The position numbers and the translations under genes were made by a program. Below the pieces are notes generated by a model. That model made no database searches. It was not told where the DNA came from and saw nothing but the letters and a program-made list of their open reading frames with translations. A DNA stretch of 32,313 nucleotides, from NCBI GenBank assembly GCA_900545555.1, contig UQZI01000016.1, positions 1 to 32,313 on the forward strand. Direction: 5' to 3'. The stretch's first letter is position 1. Each line of letters starts with the position of its first letter. The stretch is from an uncultured Collinsella sp. (GTDB taxonomy: Bacteria > Actinomycetota > Coriobacteriia > Coriobacteriales > Coriobacteriaceae). Positions 15,954 to 22,986 of the stretch are shown one piece after another.

Positions 15954-18900
15954 TTACTTCTTAATGCCGCGTCCCAGGCGCTCGGCGACCGATGCCACGG
16001 CCTCCTCGCTGGCCGGCCCGCAGCTCACACAGCCGTCATGAGCACGCATCTGGCCGGTGACCTCGTCCATCGCGAGCGGCGCCACCTTCTCGAGCTTAAA
16101 GCCCTTACCGGCGCGCATGTTCTCCTTGGCCACGCTGATCATGAGCTTAATACGGTTGAGCTGGTTGACCTCGGACGCGCCGGGGTCGTAGTCCACCGCG
16201 ACGATGTTGCTCTCGGGATGTTGGCGGCGCAGCTCCTTGATTACGGCCTTGCCCACCACGTGATTGGGCAGGCACGCGAAGGGCTGCGTGCAGATGATGT
16301 TGGGCGCACCGTGATCGATCAGGTCGAGCATCTCGGCCGTGAGCAGCCAGCCCTCGCCCATGTTGTTGCACACCGAAAGCACTGTGCGGGCCTTGTCGGC
16401 CATGGTGCCGATGCGCTCGGGCGCCTCAAAGCGGCGGGACTTCTCGAGCATCTCCTCCACCGGCGTGCGCATCCAGTCCACCAGCTTGATGAGCGCCTGC
16501 ATGCCCGCGCGCGTAGTGGGAGAGCTTCCCAGCTCGTCCTTCTGCAGCTCGGCGTTGCTCATGGAGTACAGGAAGAAGTCGAGCAGGCCCGGCACCACGG
16601 CCTCGCAGCCCTCGCGCTCGATAACGTCGACCACGTGGTTGTTGGCCGTGGGATGGAACTTGACCAAGATCTCGCCGACCACGCCCACGCGCGGCTTGGT
16701 GCCCTCGCCCACGAGCGGCATGGAGTCGAACGCGCGGATGGCCTCGCGGCACAGCTTGGTGTAGTTATGCCTGTTGAACTTGGGCGCCAGCTTGCGGGCG
16801 CGCGCCATGTACTCCTCGTAGAGTGCGTTCGCCGCACCGGGCGTTGCCTCGTACGGGCGGCAACGATAGAGCATCTGCATCATCACGTCGCCAAAGAGCA
16901 CCGCGTAGACTGCCTGCTTAAGCATCGCCGGCGTAATCTTAAAGCCGGGGTTGTCCTCGCCCAGCGCCACGGCCGAAAGCGAGATCACCGGAATCTCGGG
17001 GTGGCCGCTCTCGCGCAGGGCCTTGCGGATAAGCGCGATGTAGTTGGTGGCACGGCAGCCACCGCCGGTCTGGCTGATGACCACGGCTGTCTTGGACAGG
17101 TCGTACCGACCGCTCTCGATGGCCTCCATGATCTGACCCGTCACCAGGATCGACGGATAGCAGATGTCGTTGTTCACATAGCGCAGACCGGCCTCGACGG
17201 CATCGTGGTCAGTCGAGGGCAGCAGCTCCAGGTTGTAGCCGGCACCGCGGAACACCTCTTTGACCAGGTCAAAGTGGATCGGCGCCATCTGCGGGCACAG
17301 GATGGTGTAACCCTCCTCGCGCATCTGCTCGGTAAAGGGCACCTTGGGCCATGCGGTCGAGGCGCTCTCACGCTGCGCCTCAAACGTGTACTTGCGGCTC
17401 GCGAATGCGGGAGCATCCATGGAGGGTGCCACCGGCGCGGCGTCGCCCTGCTCGTAGGCCTCGCCCGCTGCCGTAGCCTCGGCCAAGCGCTCGGCCTCCT
17501 GGTCCTTGAGCGCCGCCATGAGCGAGCGGATGCGGATGCGCGCAGCGCCCAGGTTGGACACCTCGTCGATCTTGAGCACGGTGTAGATCTTGCCGCTGGC
17601 CTCAAGGATTTCCTGCACCTGGTCGGTGGTCAGAGCGTCCAGGCCACAGCCGAAGGAATTGAGCTGGATCAGATCCAGGTCGTTGCGCATCGTCACAAAA
17701 CGGGCGACGGCATACAGGCGGCTGTGGTACATCCACTGGTCGACGACGCGAATCGGACGCTCAGGCTTTACCAGGTGCGCGAGCGAATCCTCGGTAAAGA
17801 CCGCAAAGCCAAAGCTCGAGATAAGCTCGGGCAGGGCATGGTTGATCTCGGGGTCGTTATGGTAGGGGCGGCCGGCGAGCACAATGCCGTGGCCACCGTG
17901 GTCCTCGACCCACTTAAGAGCCTCCTCGCCCATGGTCTGGATGTCCTCATGGAAACGCGCATCGGCCTCAAAGGCAGCGTTGACAGCGGCATCGACCTCG
18001 GAGCGCGTGATCTTGGGCCCACGCACGCGACCGCGACCAGCTTGCGCATCGGCCACACGGTCGACGGCGAGCACCTGGTACAGACGGCGCTTGAGCTCGG
18101 TCTTGTCGTGATACGGCACAAACGGATACAGGAACTCGATGTTCTGCTCGCGGATCTCGTCGATGTTGAGTGCCAACGCCGTGGGGTAGCTCATGACGAT
18201 GGGGCAGTTATAGCAGTTGCCAGCCGTCGGATCCTCCTTGCGCTCCCAGCGCACGCACGGCATCCAGATGAAGTCGACATCGCGGTCGATAAGGTTCATC
18301 ACATGGCCGTGGCTCATCTTTGCCGGATAGCACACGCTCTCGGACGGCATGGACTCGATGCCCGCCTGGTAGGTCTTCTTGCTCGACTGGTCGGACAGCT
18401 GCACGCTAAAGCCCAGGCGCGTAAAGAACGCATGCCAGAAGGGGTAGTTCTCGTACATGTTGAGTGCGCGCGGGATACCCACGGTGCCGCGCGGGGCCTC
18501 GTCGGGGCTCAGCACCTCGCGGTTAAACAGCAGCTCGTTTTTCTTTTTGAAGAGGTTGGGGGCCTCGGTCTTTTGCTTTTTGTGGCCGGCACCCTTCTCG
18601 CAGCGATTGCCGGTGATAAAGCGCCTGCCGCCGCCAAAATCGTTGACGGTAAGCTGGCAGTTGTTGGAGCAACGGCCGCAGCGGACGTGCTTTTGCGTCA
18701 CGGTGAGGTGCGCGATGTCCTCGGCCGAAAGGATGGTCGAGATGCCGTCGGCGCCGGCGCGATCGCGGGCGAGCAGGGCCGCACCGTAGGCGCCCATACA
18801 GCCGGCGATGTCGGGGCGCACGGCGTGAACACCGGTGAGCTGCTCAAACGCACGCAGCGTGGCGTCGGACATAAAGGTGCCGCCTTGGACGATCACCTGA

Positions 18901-20735
18901 CTGCCGATCTCCTTGGGGTCGCGCAGCTTAATGACCTTGAACAGGGCATTCTTGATGACGGAATAAGACAGGCCGGCCGCGATGTCGCCCACCGTGGCGC
19001 CTTCCTTTTGCGCCTGCTTGACGCGCGAGTTCATAAAGACCGTGCAGCGGCTGCCTAGGTCGACGGGGGCCTTGGCATGAATGGCGGCATCGGCAAACGC
19101 GCGCACGTCCATGTTCATAGACACGGCGAAACTCTCGATAAAGCTGCCGCAGCCCGACGAGCAGGCCTCGTTGAGCATGATGTGCTCGATGACGCCGTCC
19201 TTGACGCGCAGACACTTCATGTCCTGGCCGCCGATGTCCAGGATGAACTCGACGCCGGGCAGGAAAGCCTTGGCGCCGCGCAGGTGCGCGACGGTCTCGA
19301 TCTCGCCGGAATCGGCCTTGAGGGCCTCGATGAGCAGCGCCTCGCCGTAGCCCGTGGTGGTCACGTGGCCGATGGTGCAGCCCGCAGGGATGTGGTTGTA
19401 GAAATCGGCCATGATGACCTTGGCCGTGCCCAGGATGTCGCCGTTGTTGTTGCCGTACCAGGTGTGCAGCAGCTGGCCGTCCTCGCCCACGAGCGCGGCC
19501 TTCATGGTGGTGGAACCGGCGTCGATGCCGATGAACACACGGCCGGTGTAGCCGTCGAGCTTGCCCTTGGGGACGACCTCGGTGTCGTGGCGGGTCTTGA
19601 ACTCGGCAAAGTCCTCGTCGGTGGCAAAGAGCGGGTCCAGGCGCTCGACCTCGGCACCCTGTGTGTCACCCAGGGCATCGATGGCCTCAATGAGCTGCGG
19701 GAACGTGCTGAGCTTGTTGGACTCGTGCGCCATGGCGGCGCCGCTTGCCACAAACAGGTGGGCGTTTTGGGGCACAATGCGGTGCTCCTCGTCCAGGTTG
19801 AGCGTGAGGTAGAAGCGGTGGCGCAGCTCGGAGAGGTACTGCAGCGGGCCGCCAAGGAAGGCGACGTTGCCGCGGATGGGGCGACCGCACGCCAGACCCG
19901 AGATGGTCTGGGTCACGACGGCCTGGAAGATGGAGGCGGCCACATCCTCGGGACGGGCACCCTCGTTGAGCAGCGGTTGCACGTCGGTCTTGGCAAATAC
20001 GCCGCAGCGACTGGCGATGGGATAGATGGTGGTCGCGTTGGCCGCGAGCTCGTTGAGGCCGCTCGCGTCGGTGTGCAGCAGGGTTGCCATCTGGTCGATG
20101 AACGCGCCCGTACCGCCGGCGCAGGTGCCGTTCATGCGCTGCTCGATGCCGTTGTCAAAGTAGATGATCTTGGCGTCCTCACCGCCCAGCTCGATGGCGA
20201 CATCGGTGGCCGGGATAAGGGTCTCGACGGCACGCTTGCTGGCGATGACCTCCTGGACAAACTCCAAGTCGAGCCACTGGGACAGCAGCAGGCCGCCCGA
20301 GCCGGTAATGGCGCAGGTCATCTGGGCCGTCGGCAGCACGGTCGCAGCGCCCTCGAACAGGTCGCGGGCGCAGGCACGGACGTCGGTGTGGTGACGCTGG
20401 TACTTGGCGTAGACGATCTGGTTGTCGTCGTTGAGCACGGCGAGCTTAACGGTGGTGGAGCCTACGTCGATGCCCAGGTGCAGGTTGCCGCGGGCGGCCT
20501 CGGGGTTGAAGATCGCGCCTTCGGGGGCGTGGGCGGCGGCTACGGGCTCAGCGGCGGTGGCGGGCTCGCTAGCGATGGACGTCTCCCCTGCCGCGTTCTT
20601 GGCATCGGCAACAGCCTCGACAACTTTCTCGGCTGCCGCGGTCGCGGCCTTCTGCGCGGCGTTCACCACGGCGGGCGCGGCCTCGCGTGCGGCAGCAACC
20701 ATACGATCCTTGATGCCCTCGACGAGTTTGCTCAT
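15954..20735 (-). CDS. Giant acyl-CoA dehydratase activase-related protein (two ASKHA ATPase domains, DUF2229, HgdB-like)
   Basis: This is a 1593-residue protein. Residues 1-80 are an Ala-rich amphipathic extension. ATPase domain 1 has GIDVGSTTVK (88-97), GGEDAKI and CAGGTGAFID. ATPase domain 2 starts with GIDAGSTTMK (about 402) and has GGQDMKC and NEACSSGCGSFIE (about 521). A four-Cys motif (CGRCSNNC through GNRCEKG) lies at about 681-710. DUF2229 starts at about 748 (PRALNMYENYPFW, SMPSESVCYPAKMSHGH), followed by an HgdB-like region with CYPSILVTGQIMEA. Relatives of the ATPase domains donate electrons to 2-hydroxyacyl-CoA dehydratases through a [4Fe-4S] cluster; the role of the giant form is not established. 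ATG 20735 has AGAGGAG 6-7 nt upstream, and the upstream tetR stop lies inside that region, so the two form an operon. Confidence 0.92.
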   Translation of the reverse strand: MSKLVEGIKDRMVAAAREAAPAVVNAAQKAATAAAEKVVEAVADAKNAAGETSIASEPATAAEPVAAAHAPEGAIFNPEAARGNLHLGIDVGSTTVKLAVLNDDNQIVYAKYQRHHTDVRACARDLFEGAATVLPTAQMTCAITGSGGLLLSQWLDLEFVQEVIASKRAVETLIPATDVAIELGGEDAKIIYFDNGIEQRMNGTCAGGTGAFIDQMATLLHTDASGLNELAANATTIYPIASRCGVFAKTDVQPLLNEGARPEDVAASIFQAVVTQTISGLACGRPIRGNVAFLGGPLQYLSELRHRFYLTLNLDEEHRIVPQNAHLFVASGAAMAHESNKLSTFPQLIEAIDALGDTQGAEVERLDPLFATDEDFAEFKTRHDTEVVPKGKLDGYTGRVFIGIDAGSTTMKAALVGEDGQLLHTWYGNNNGDILGTAKVIMADFYNHIPAGCTIGHVTTTGYGEALLIEALKADSGEIETVAHLRGAKAFLPGVEFILDIGGQDMKCLRVKDGVIEHIMLNEACSSGCGSFIESFAVSMNMDVRAFADAAIHAKAPVDLGSRCTVFMNSRVKQAQKEGATVGDIAAGLSYSVIKNALFKVIKLRDPKEIGSQVIVQGGTFMSDATLRAFEQLTGVHAVRPDIAGCMGAYGAALLARDRAGADGISTILSAEDIAHLTVTQKHVRCGRCSNNCQLTVNDFGGGRRFITGNRCEKGAGHKKQKTEAPNLFKKKNELLFNREVLSPDEAPRGTVGIPRALNMYENYPFWHAFFTRLGFSVQLSDQSSKKTYQAGIESMPSESVCYPAKMSHGHVMNLIDRDVDFIWMPCVRWERKEDPTAGNCYNCPIVMSYPTALALNIDEIREQNIEFLYPFVPYHDKTELKRRLYQVLAVDRVADAQAGRGRVRGPKITRSEVDAAVNAAFEADARFHEDIQTMGEEALKWVEDHGGHGIVLAGRPYHNDPEINHALPELISSFGFAVFTEDSLAHLVKPERPIRVVDQWMYHSRLYAVARFVTMRNDLDLIQLNSFGCGLDALTTDQVQEILEASGKIYTVLKIDEVSNLGAARIRIRSLMAALKDQEAERLAEATAAGEAYEQGDAAPVAPSMDAPAFASRKYTFEAQRESASTAWPKVPFTEQMREEGYTILCPQMAPIHFDLVKEVFRGAGYNLELLPSTDHDAVEAGLRYVNNDICYPSILVTGQIMEAIESGRYDLSKTAVVISQTGGGCRATNYIALIRKALRESGHPEIPVISLSAVALGEDNPGFKITPAMLKQAVYAVLFGDVMMQMLYRCRPYEATPGAANALYEEYMARARKLAPKFNRHNYTKLCREAIRAFDSMPLVGEGTKPRVGVVGEILVKFHPTANNHVVDVIEREGCEAVVPGLLDFFLYSMSNAELQKDELGSSPTTRAGMQALIKLVDWMRTPVEEMLEKSRRFEAPERIGTMADKARTVLSVCNNMGEGWLLTAEMLDLIDHGAPNIICTQPFACLPNHVVGKAVIKELRRQHPESNIVAVDYDPGASEVNQLNRIKLMISVAKENMRAGKGFKLEKVAPLAMDEVTGQMRAHDGCVSCGPASEEAVASVAERLGRGIKK

Positions 20736-20747
20736 CTGTCTCTCCTC

Positions 20748-21458
20748 TTAGTTGTTGGACTCGACGGTTGCGGCGGTGTCGGCCGCGTCCTCGAGCTGCA
20801 AGTTCAATAGCTTCATGCCGTATTCCGGCACGTTGATATCAATGGGTTGGCCATACAGGTCGCCGGGACGCACAAAAGCGAGCACCGTCATAATGCGCGC
20901 CATGGCCTCGGGCGATTCGGTGAGCCCACGCTCAAACCAGCGCTGAATCATGCCGACCTCGGCACTCACGACGTAGGTGACGTAGTAGTCAAAGAACGTA
21001 CCCAGCGCCAGGCCCAAAATACCCGTCTGCGCACGCGGCACCACAGCCTCACGCGCGGTGTCGATAATCCTTTTAATGAAGGCCTGGTCGCCGCCCGGAC
21101 CCAGCAGCGCACCGATTAAGTCGCGGTTGGCCGCAAGATAACGCAGCAGCTCAACCGAACCGGGCGCCGGCTCGAGCTCATCGATGTTGTGATAGAGATC
21201 AGGCAGCTGAGCTGCGGTGATGAGCTCAATGCGCTCACGGATCTCGGCCAGCAAGCCATCCTCGATTTGATTGATAAAGTCGGGAATATCGCGGTAGTGC
21301 GAATAGAACGTGCGACGCGTAAGGCCAGCGCGCTCGGTGAGCGACGCGACATTAATGCGCGAAAGGTCGCCGCTTTCGGCAAGCTCGCTAGCAAGTGCCT
21401 GGCGAAGGGCACGCTGCGAGCGAAGGGACCGGCGATCACATTTCTCGAGCTGGGACAA
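20748..21458 (-). CDS. TetR family transcriptional regulator of the activase operon
   Basis: This is a 236-residue protein. An N-terminal helix-turn-helix (about residues 20-62, INVASLTERAGLTRRTFYSHYRDI) is followed by an all-helical ligand domain. The start is TTG 21458, the only candidate with a good ribosome site (AAGGAGG 4-5 nt upstream). The stop lies 12 nt before the activase start, so the two are co-transcribed. Two inverted repeats upstream (21481-21496 and 21510-21524) are probable operators, implying autorepression. The inducer may be an acyl-CoA or fatty acid, given the neighbour (inference). Confidence 0.88.
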   Translation of the reverse strand: MSQLEKCDRRSLRSQRALRQALASELAESGDLSRINVASLTERAGLTRRTFYSHYRDIPDFINQIEDGLLAEIRERIELITAAQLPDLYHNIDELEPAPGSVELLRYLAANRDLIGALLGPGGDQAFIKRIIDTAREAVVPRAQTGILGLALGTFFDYYVTYVVSAEVGMIQRWFERGLTESPEAMARIMTVLAFVRPGDLYGQPIDINVPEYGMKLLNLQLEDAADTAATVESNN

Positions 21459-21480
21459 GCGTCCTCCTTGTTACTCAGCC

Positions 21481-21496
21481 TGTGCGCTATTGCACA
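21481..21496. promoter_or_regulatory. Candidate TetR operator 1
   Basis: The inverted repeat TGTGC-GCTATT-GCACA lies 22 nt upstream of the tetR start. It shares the TGTGC/GCACA half-site with operator 2. Confidence 0.5.
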
Positions 21497-21509
21497 GTGC
21501 GAGTATTAT

Positions 21510-21524
21510 TGCACACCGTGTGCA
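21510..21524. promoter_or_regulatory. Candidate TetR operator 2
   Basis: TGCACAC-C-GTGTGCA is a 15-bp palindrome with perfect 7-bp arms. On the minus strand it lies between a TTGATG (possible -35) and AATACT (possible -10), where a bound repressor would block polymerase. Confidence 0.6.
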
Positions 21525-21636
21525 TCAACACGTAAAGGCAATATTTGGAATGTGGCAGAGGGATTATCCCTTTGTCGCATCCAGTGACCGCCTAGGTTGT
21601 GCCGGTTGTGCCTGGCTTTTGGAGCGGTATTACCGA

Positions 21637-21665
21637 TTGTTCAAAATGGCATTCGTGGGTAGAAT
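21637..21665 (+). promoter_or_regulatory. Predicted promoter of an antisense RNA
   Basis: TTGTTC (21637-21642) and TAGAAT (21660-21665) are separated by exactly 17 nt. No plus-strand gene follows; the transcript would run into the bidirectional terminator at 21720-21754. Confidence 0.55.
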
Positions 21666-21672
21666 AGTGTTG

Positions 21673-21754
21673 ACGGCAGCCCAAGTTGTGGTTAGCTGGG
21701 CAGCGCCGTTGCTTGGTTTAAGGGGTCAACGCCTTAGCGGCGGCGACCCCTTTT
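21673..21754 (+). ncRNA. Predicted antisense antitoxin RNA, about 80 nt
   Basis: Transcription from the promoter at 21637-21665 would start near 21673. The RNA would fold into a 5' stem-loop (ACGGC 21673-21677 with GCCGT 21705-21709, and GCCCA 21679-21683 with TGGGC 21697-21701). It would end at a terminator hairpin followed by TTTT. Its 3' part is complementary to the last codons and 3' end of the small ORF at 21734-21859. No coding potential is seen. The size and layout match type I antitoxin RNAs, but expression is only predicted. Confidence 0.5.
21720..21754. terminator. Bidirectional terminator shared by the small ORF and the antisense RNA
   Basis: The 8-bp stem AAGGGGTC (21720-21727) pairs with GACCCCTT (21745-21752). 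On the plus strand it ends in TTTT, on the minus strand in TTAAA. It overlaps the last codons and stop of the small ORF. Confidence 0.7.
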
Positions 21755-21859
21755 ACGTTGCTTCGAACGTTGCTTAAGTGCCTCGGAAAGTCCGATGAGC
21801 GTCGTGAGGAGCGAGACCAAGGCGGTCAGGAGCCTCACAAAATCAATCAGATCGGTCAT
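21734..21859 (-). CDS. Small hydrophobic/basic peptide, candidate type I toxin
   Basis: This is a 41-residue ORF. It begins MTDLIDFVRLLTALVSLL, continues with a hydrophobic stretch to about residue 24, and ends in a highly basic tail (KQRSKQRKRGRRR, six Arg and three Lys in the last 13). One hydrophobic helix plus a basic tail is typical of small membrane toxins of type I toxin-antitoxin loci, though I know no close relative. GGAGGTG lies 6-7 nt upstream of ATG 21859; an ATG at 21865 is too close to it. The ribosome site (21868-21872 in plus coordinates) is complementary to GGAGG on the plus strand at 21881-21885, so it would be sequestered in the mRNA. An antisense RNA overlaps the 3' end. 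Confidence 0.6.
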   Translation of the reverse strand: MTDLIDFVRLLTALVSLLTTLIGLSEALKQRSKQRKRGRRR

Positions 21860-21923
21860 GGGCATCACCTCCCATCAGATGGAGGGCGCTGCCCGGCACA
21901 TGGAACTGCCGTCAACGATACCG

Positions 21924-21953
21924 ATTCTACCAGAGCCTAGTTATATATACGAA
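21924..21953 (-). promoter_or_regulatory. Predicted promoter of the small toxin-like ORF
   Basis: On the minus strand an extended -10, TGGTAGAAT, occupies 21924-21932. A weak -35, TTCGTA (21948-21953), lies 18 nt upstream. The -35 falls in an inverted repeat ATACGAA/TTCGTAT (21947-21953 with 21960-21966), a possible operator. Confidence 0.45.
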
Positions 21954-21984
21954 TATATGTTCGTATTCCAAGCACACAGGCCCC

Positions 21985-22013
21985 TGTGACAAAGGGGCTG
22001 TCCCTTTGTCACA
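21985..22013 (-). repeat. CTGTCCC-core hairpin D
   Basis: The 12-bp perfect stem TGTGACAAAGGG (21985-21996) pairs with CCCTTTGTCACA (22002-22013), with loop GCTGT. It directly abuts the TAA stop (22014-22016) of the minus-strand HAD phosphatase gene. Confidence 0.8.
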
Positions 22014-22871
22014 TTATTCGATGACGGTGCGGGAGTTTTGCTTGCGCATGGTGGCGAGCATGTGTTTGGGAACGGCGTGGACCATGCAACTGCCGATAGT
22101 TGCGCTCGCGGCGGCCTTAGCTGCATTGCTGCCGTTTTTGGTCGCGTAGCTGTGGCGGAAACGCTTGAGCATGGCAATGTCGTTGCCGCCGTCGCCGTAG
22201 ACAGCGACCTCGTCCTCGGCAATACCGTAGTAGCCCGCCAGCCAGGCCACACCCTCGCCCTTGTTGCACGCCACGTCCGTGATCTCGAACATCACCGGAT
22301 CGAACGGCGCGTTGACCACGCGGTCCGATCGCTCGGCAAGATACGACTTAAGGTCACGCTCCAGCTCGGGCGAGGTCACGCGACAATTGATCTTGCATAC
22401 ATCGTGACGCAAGATATCGCCGATCGACTGGTCGAAATACTGTTCCTCGTGATAGCCGCCACGCGCACGCATGCCGCGCATCACAATACGCTTGATGGGG
22501 CTGTCCTTTTTAAAGCCCGCCTGATGCATCTCGAACGATCCACTCGAAAACATGCCATCGGGCGTGGAGCAGTCAAAGCAAATGTCCGGGAACGCCTTGA
22601 GCAGCTCCTCGGTAACCTGCGGGTCGATGGTCCAGGTCTTGAGCACCTCGCCATGCCTGTCGCGCACGATGGACCCATTGGAGCAGCAGGCGTCAAGCGC
22701 CAGGCCCGTAAAGCCATGCTCGCCGATCGGCAACGTCGAGCGTCCAGTCGCGGGAACCACATGCAGGCCAGCCTCAGTCAGCTCGCGAATGGCGCGGCGG
22801 ATAGTCCTATCTGCCTCGTGCAGGGCGTTAAGCAGCGTTCCGTCTAAGTCACTCGCGAACATCTTGATCAT
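22014..22871 (-). CDS. Cof-type HAD family hydrolase
   Basis: This is a 285-residue protein. HAD motif I is DLDGTLL (nucleophile Asp8, acid Asp10), motif II PATGRS, and motif IV GDGGNDIAML, with a C2-type cap between them. Cof-type enzymes dephosphorylate sugar phosphates, phosphorylated cofactors or similar small molecules; the substrate cannot be predicted. ATG 22871 is chosen over the in-frame ATG at 22877 because the GAGAGG site is 6-7 nt from the former and only 1 nt from the latter. It is probably monocistronic. Confidence 0.92.
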   Translation of the reverse strand: MIKMFASDLDGTLLNALHEADRTIRRAIRELTEAGLHVVPATGRSTLPIGEHGFTGLALDACCSNGSIVRDRHGEVLKTWTIDPQVTEELLKAFPDICFDCSTPDGMFSSGSFEMHQAGFKKDSPIKRIVMRGMRARGGYHEEQYFDQSIGDILRHDVCKINCRVTSPELERDLKSYLAERSDRVVNAPFDPVMFEITDVACNKGEGVAWLAGYYGIAEDEVAVYGDGGNDIAMLKRFRHSYATKNGSNAAKAAASATIGSCMVHAVPKHMLATMRKQNSRTVIE

Positions 22872-22986
22872 GGGCATGCCTCTCTTTCGTCTGCACGATA
22901 TTTTAGACGAGAATGAGCGCGCCCATGCAAGGGCGCTCCAACGCGCCGGGACATTCGCTCCCGCAAAGCCACAGTGCCCCAGCGCG

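Noticed and set aside
16038..20810. Open frames of 1006 and 577 residues on the plus strand opposite the activase
   Set aside because: They are mirror frames of a well-supported gene. Their composition is low in hydrophobic core and rich in His/Arg/Ala, as expected of antisense translation.
21310..21777. 155-residue plus-strand frame through the tetR promoter and antisense region
   Set aside because: It starts inside tetR on the opposite strand, has no ribosome site and ends within the toxin-like locus; its composition is not protein-like.
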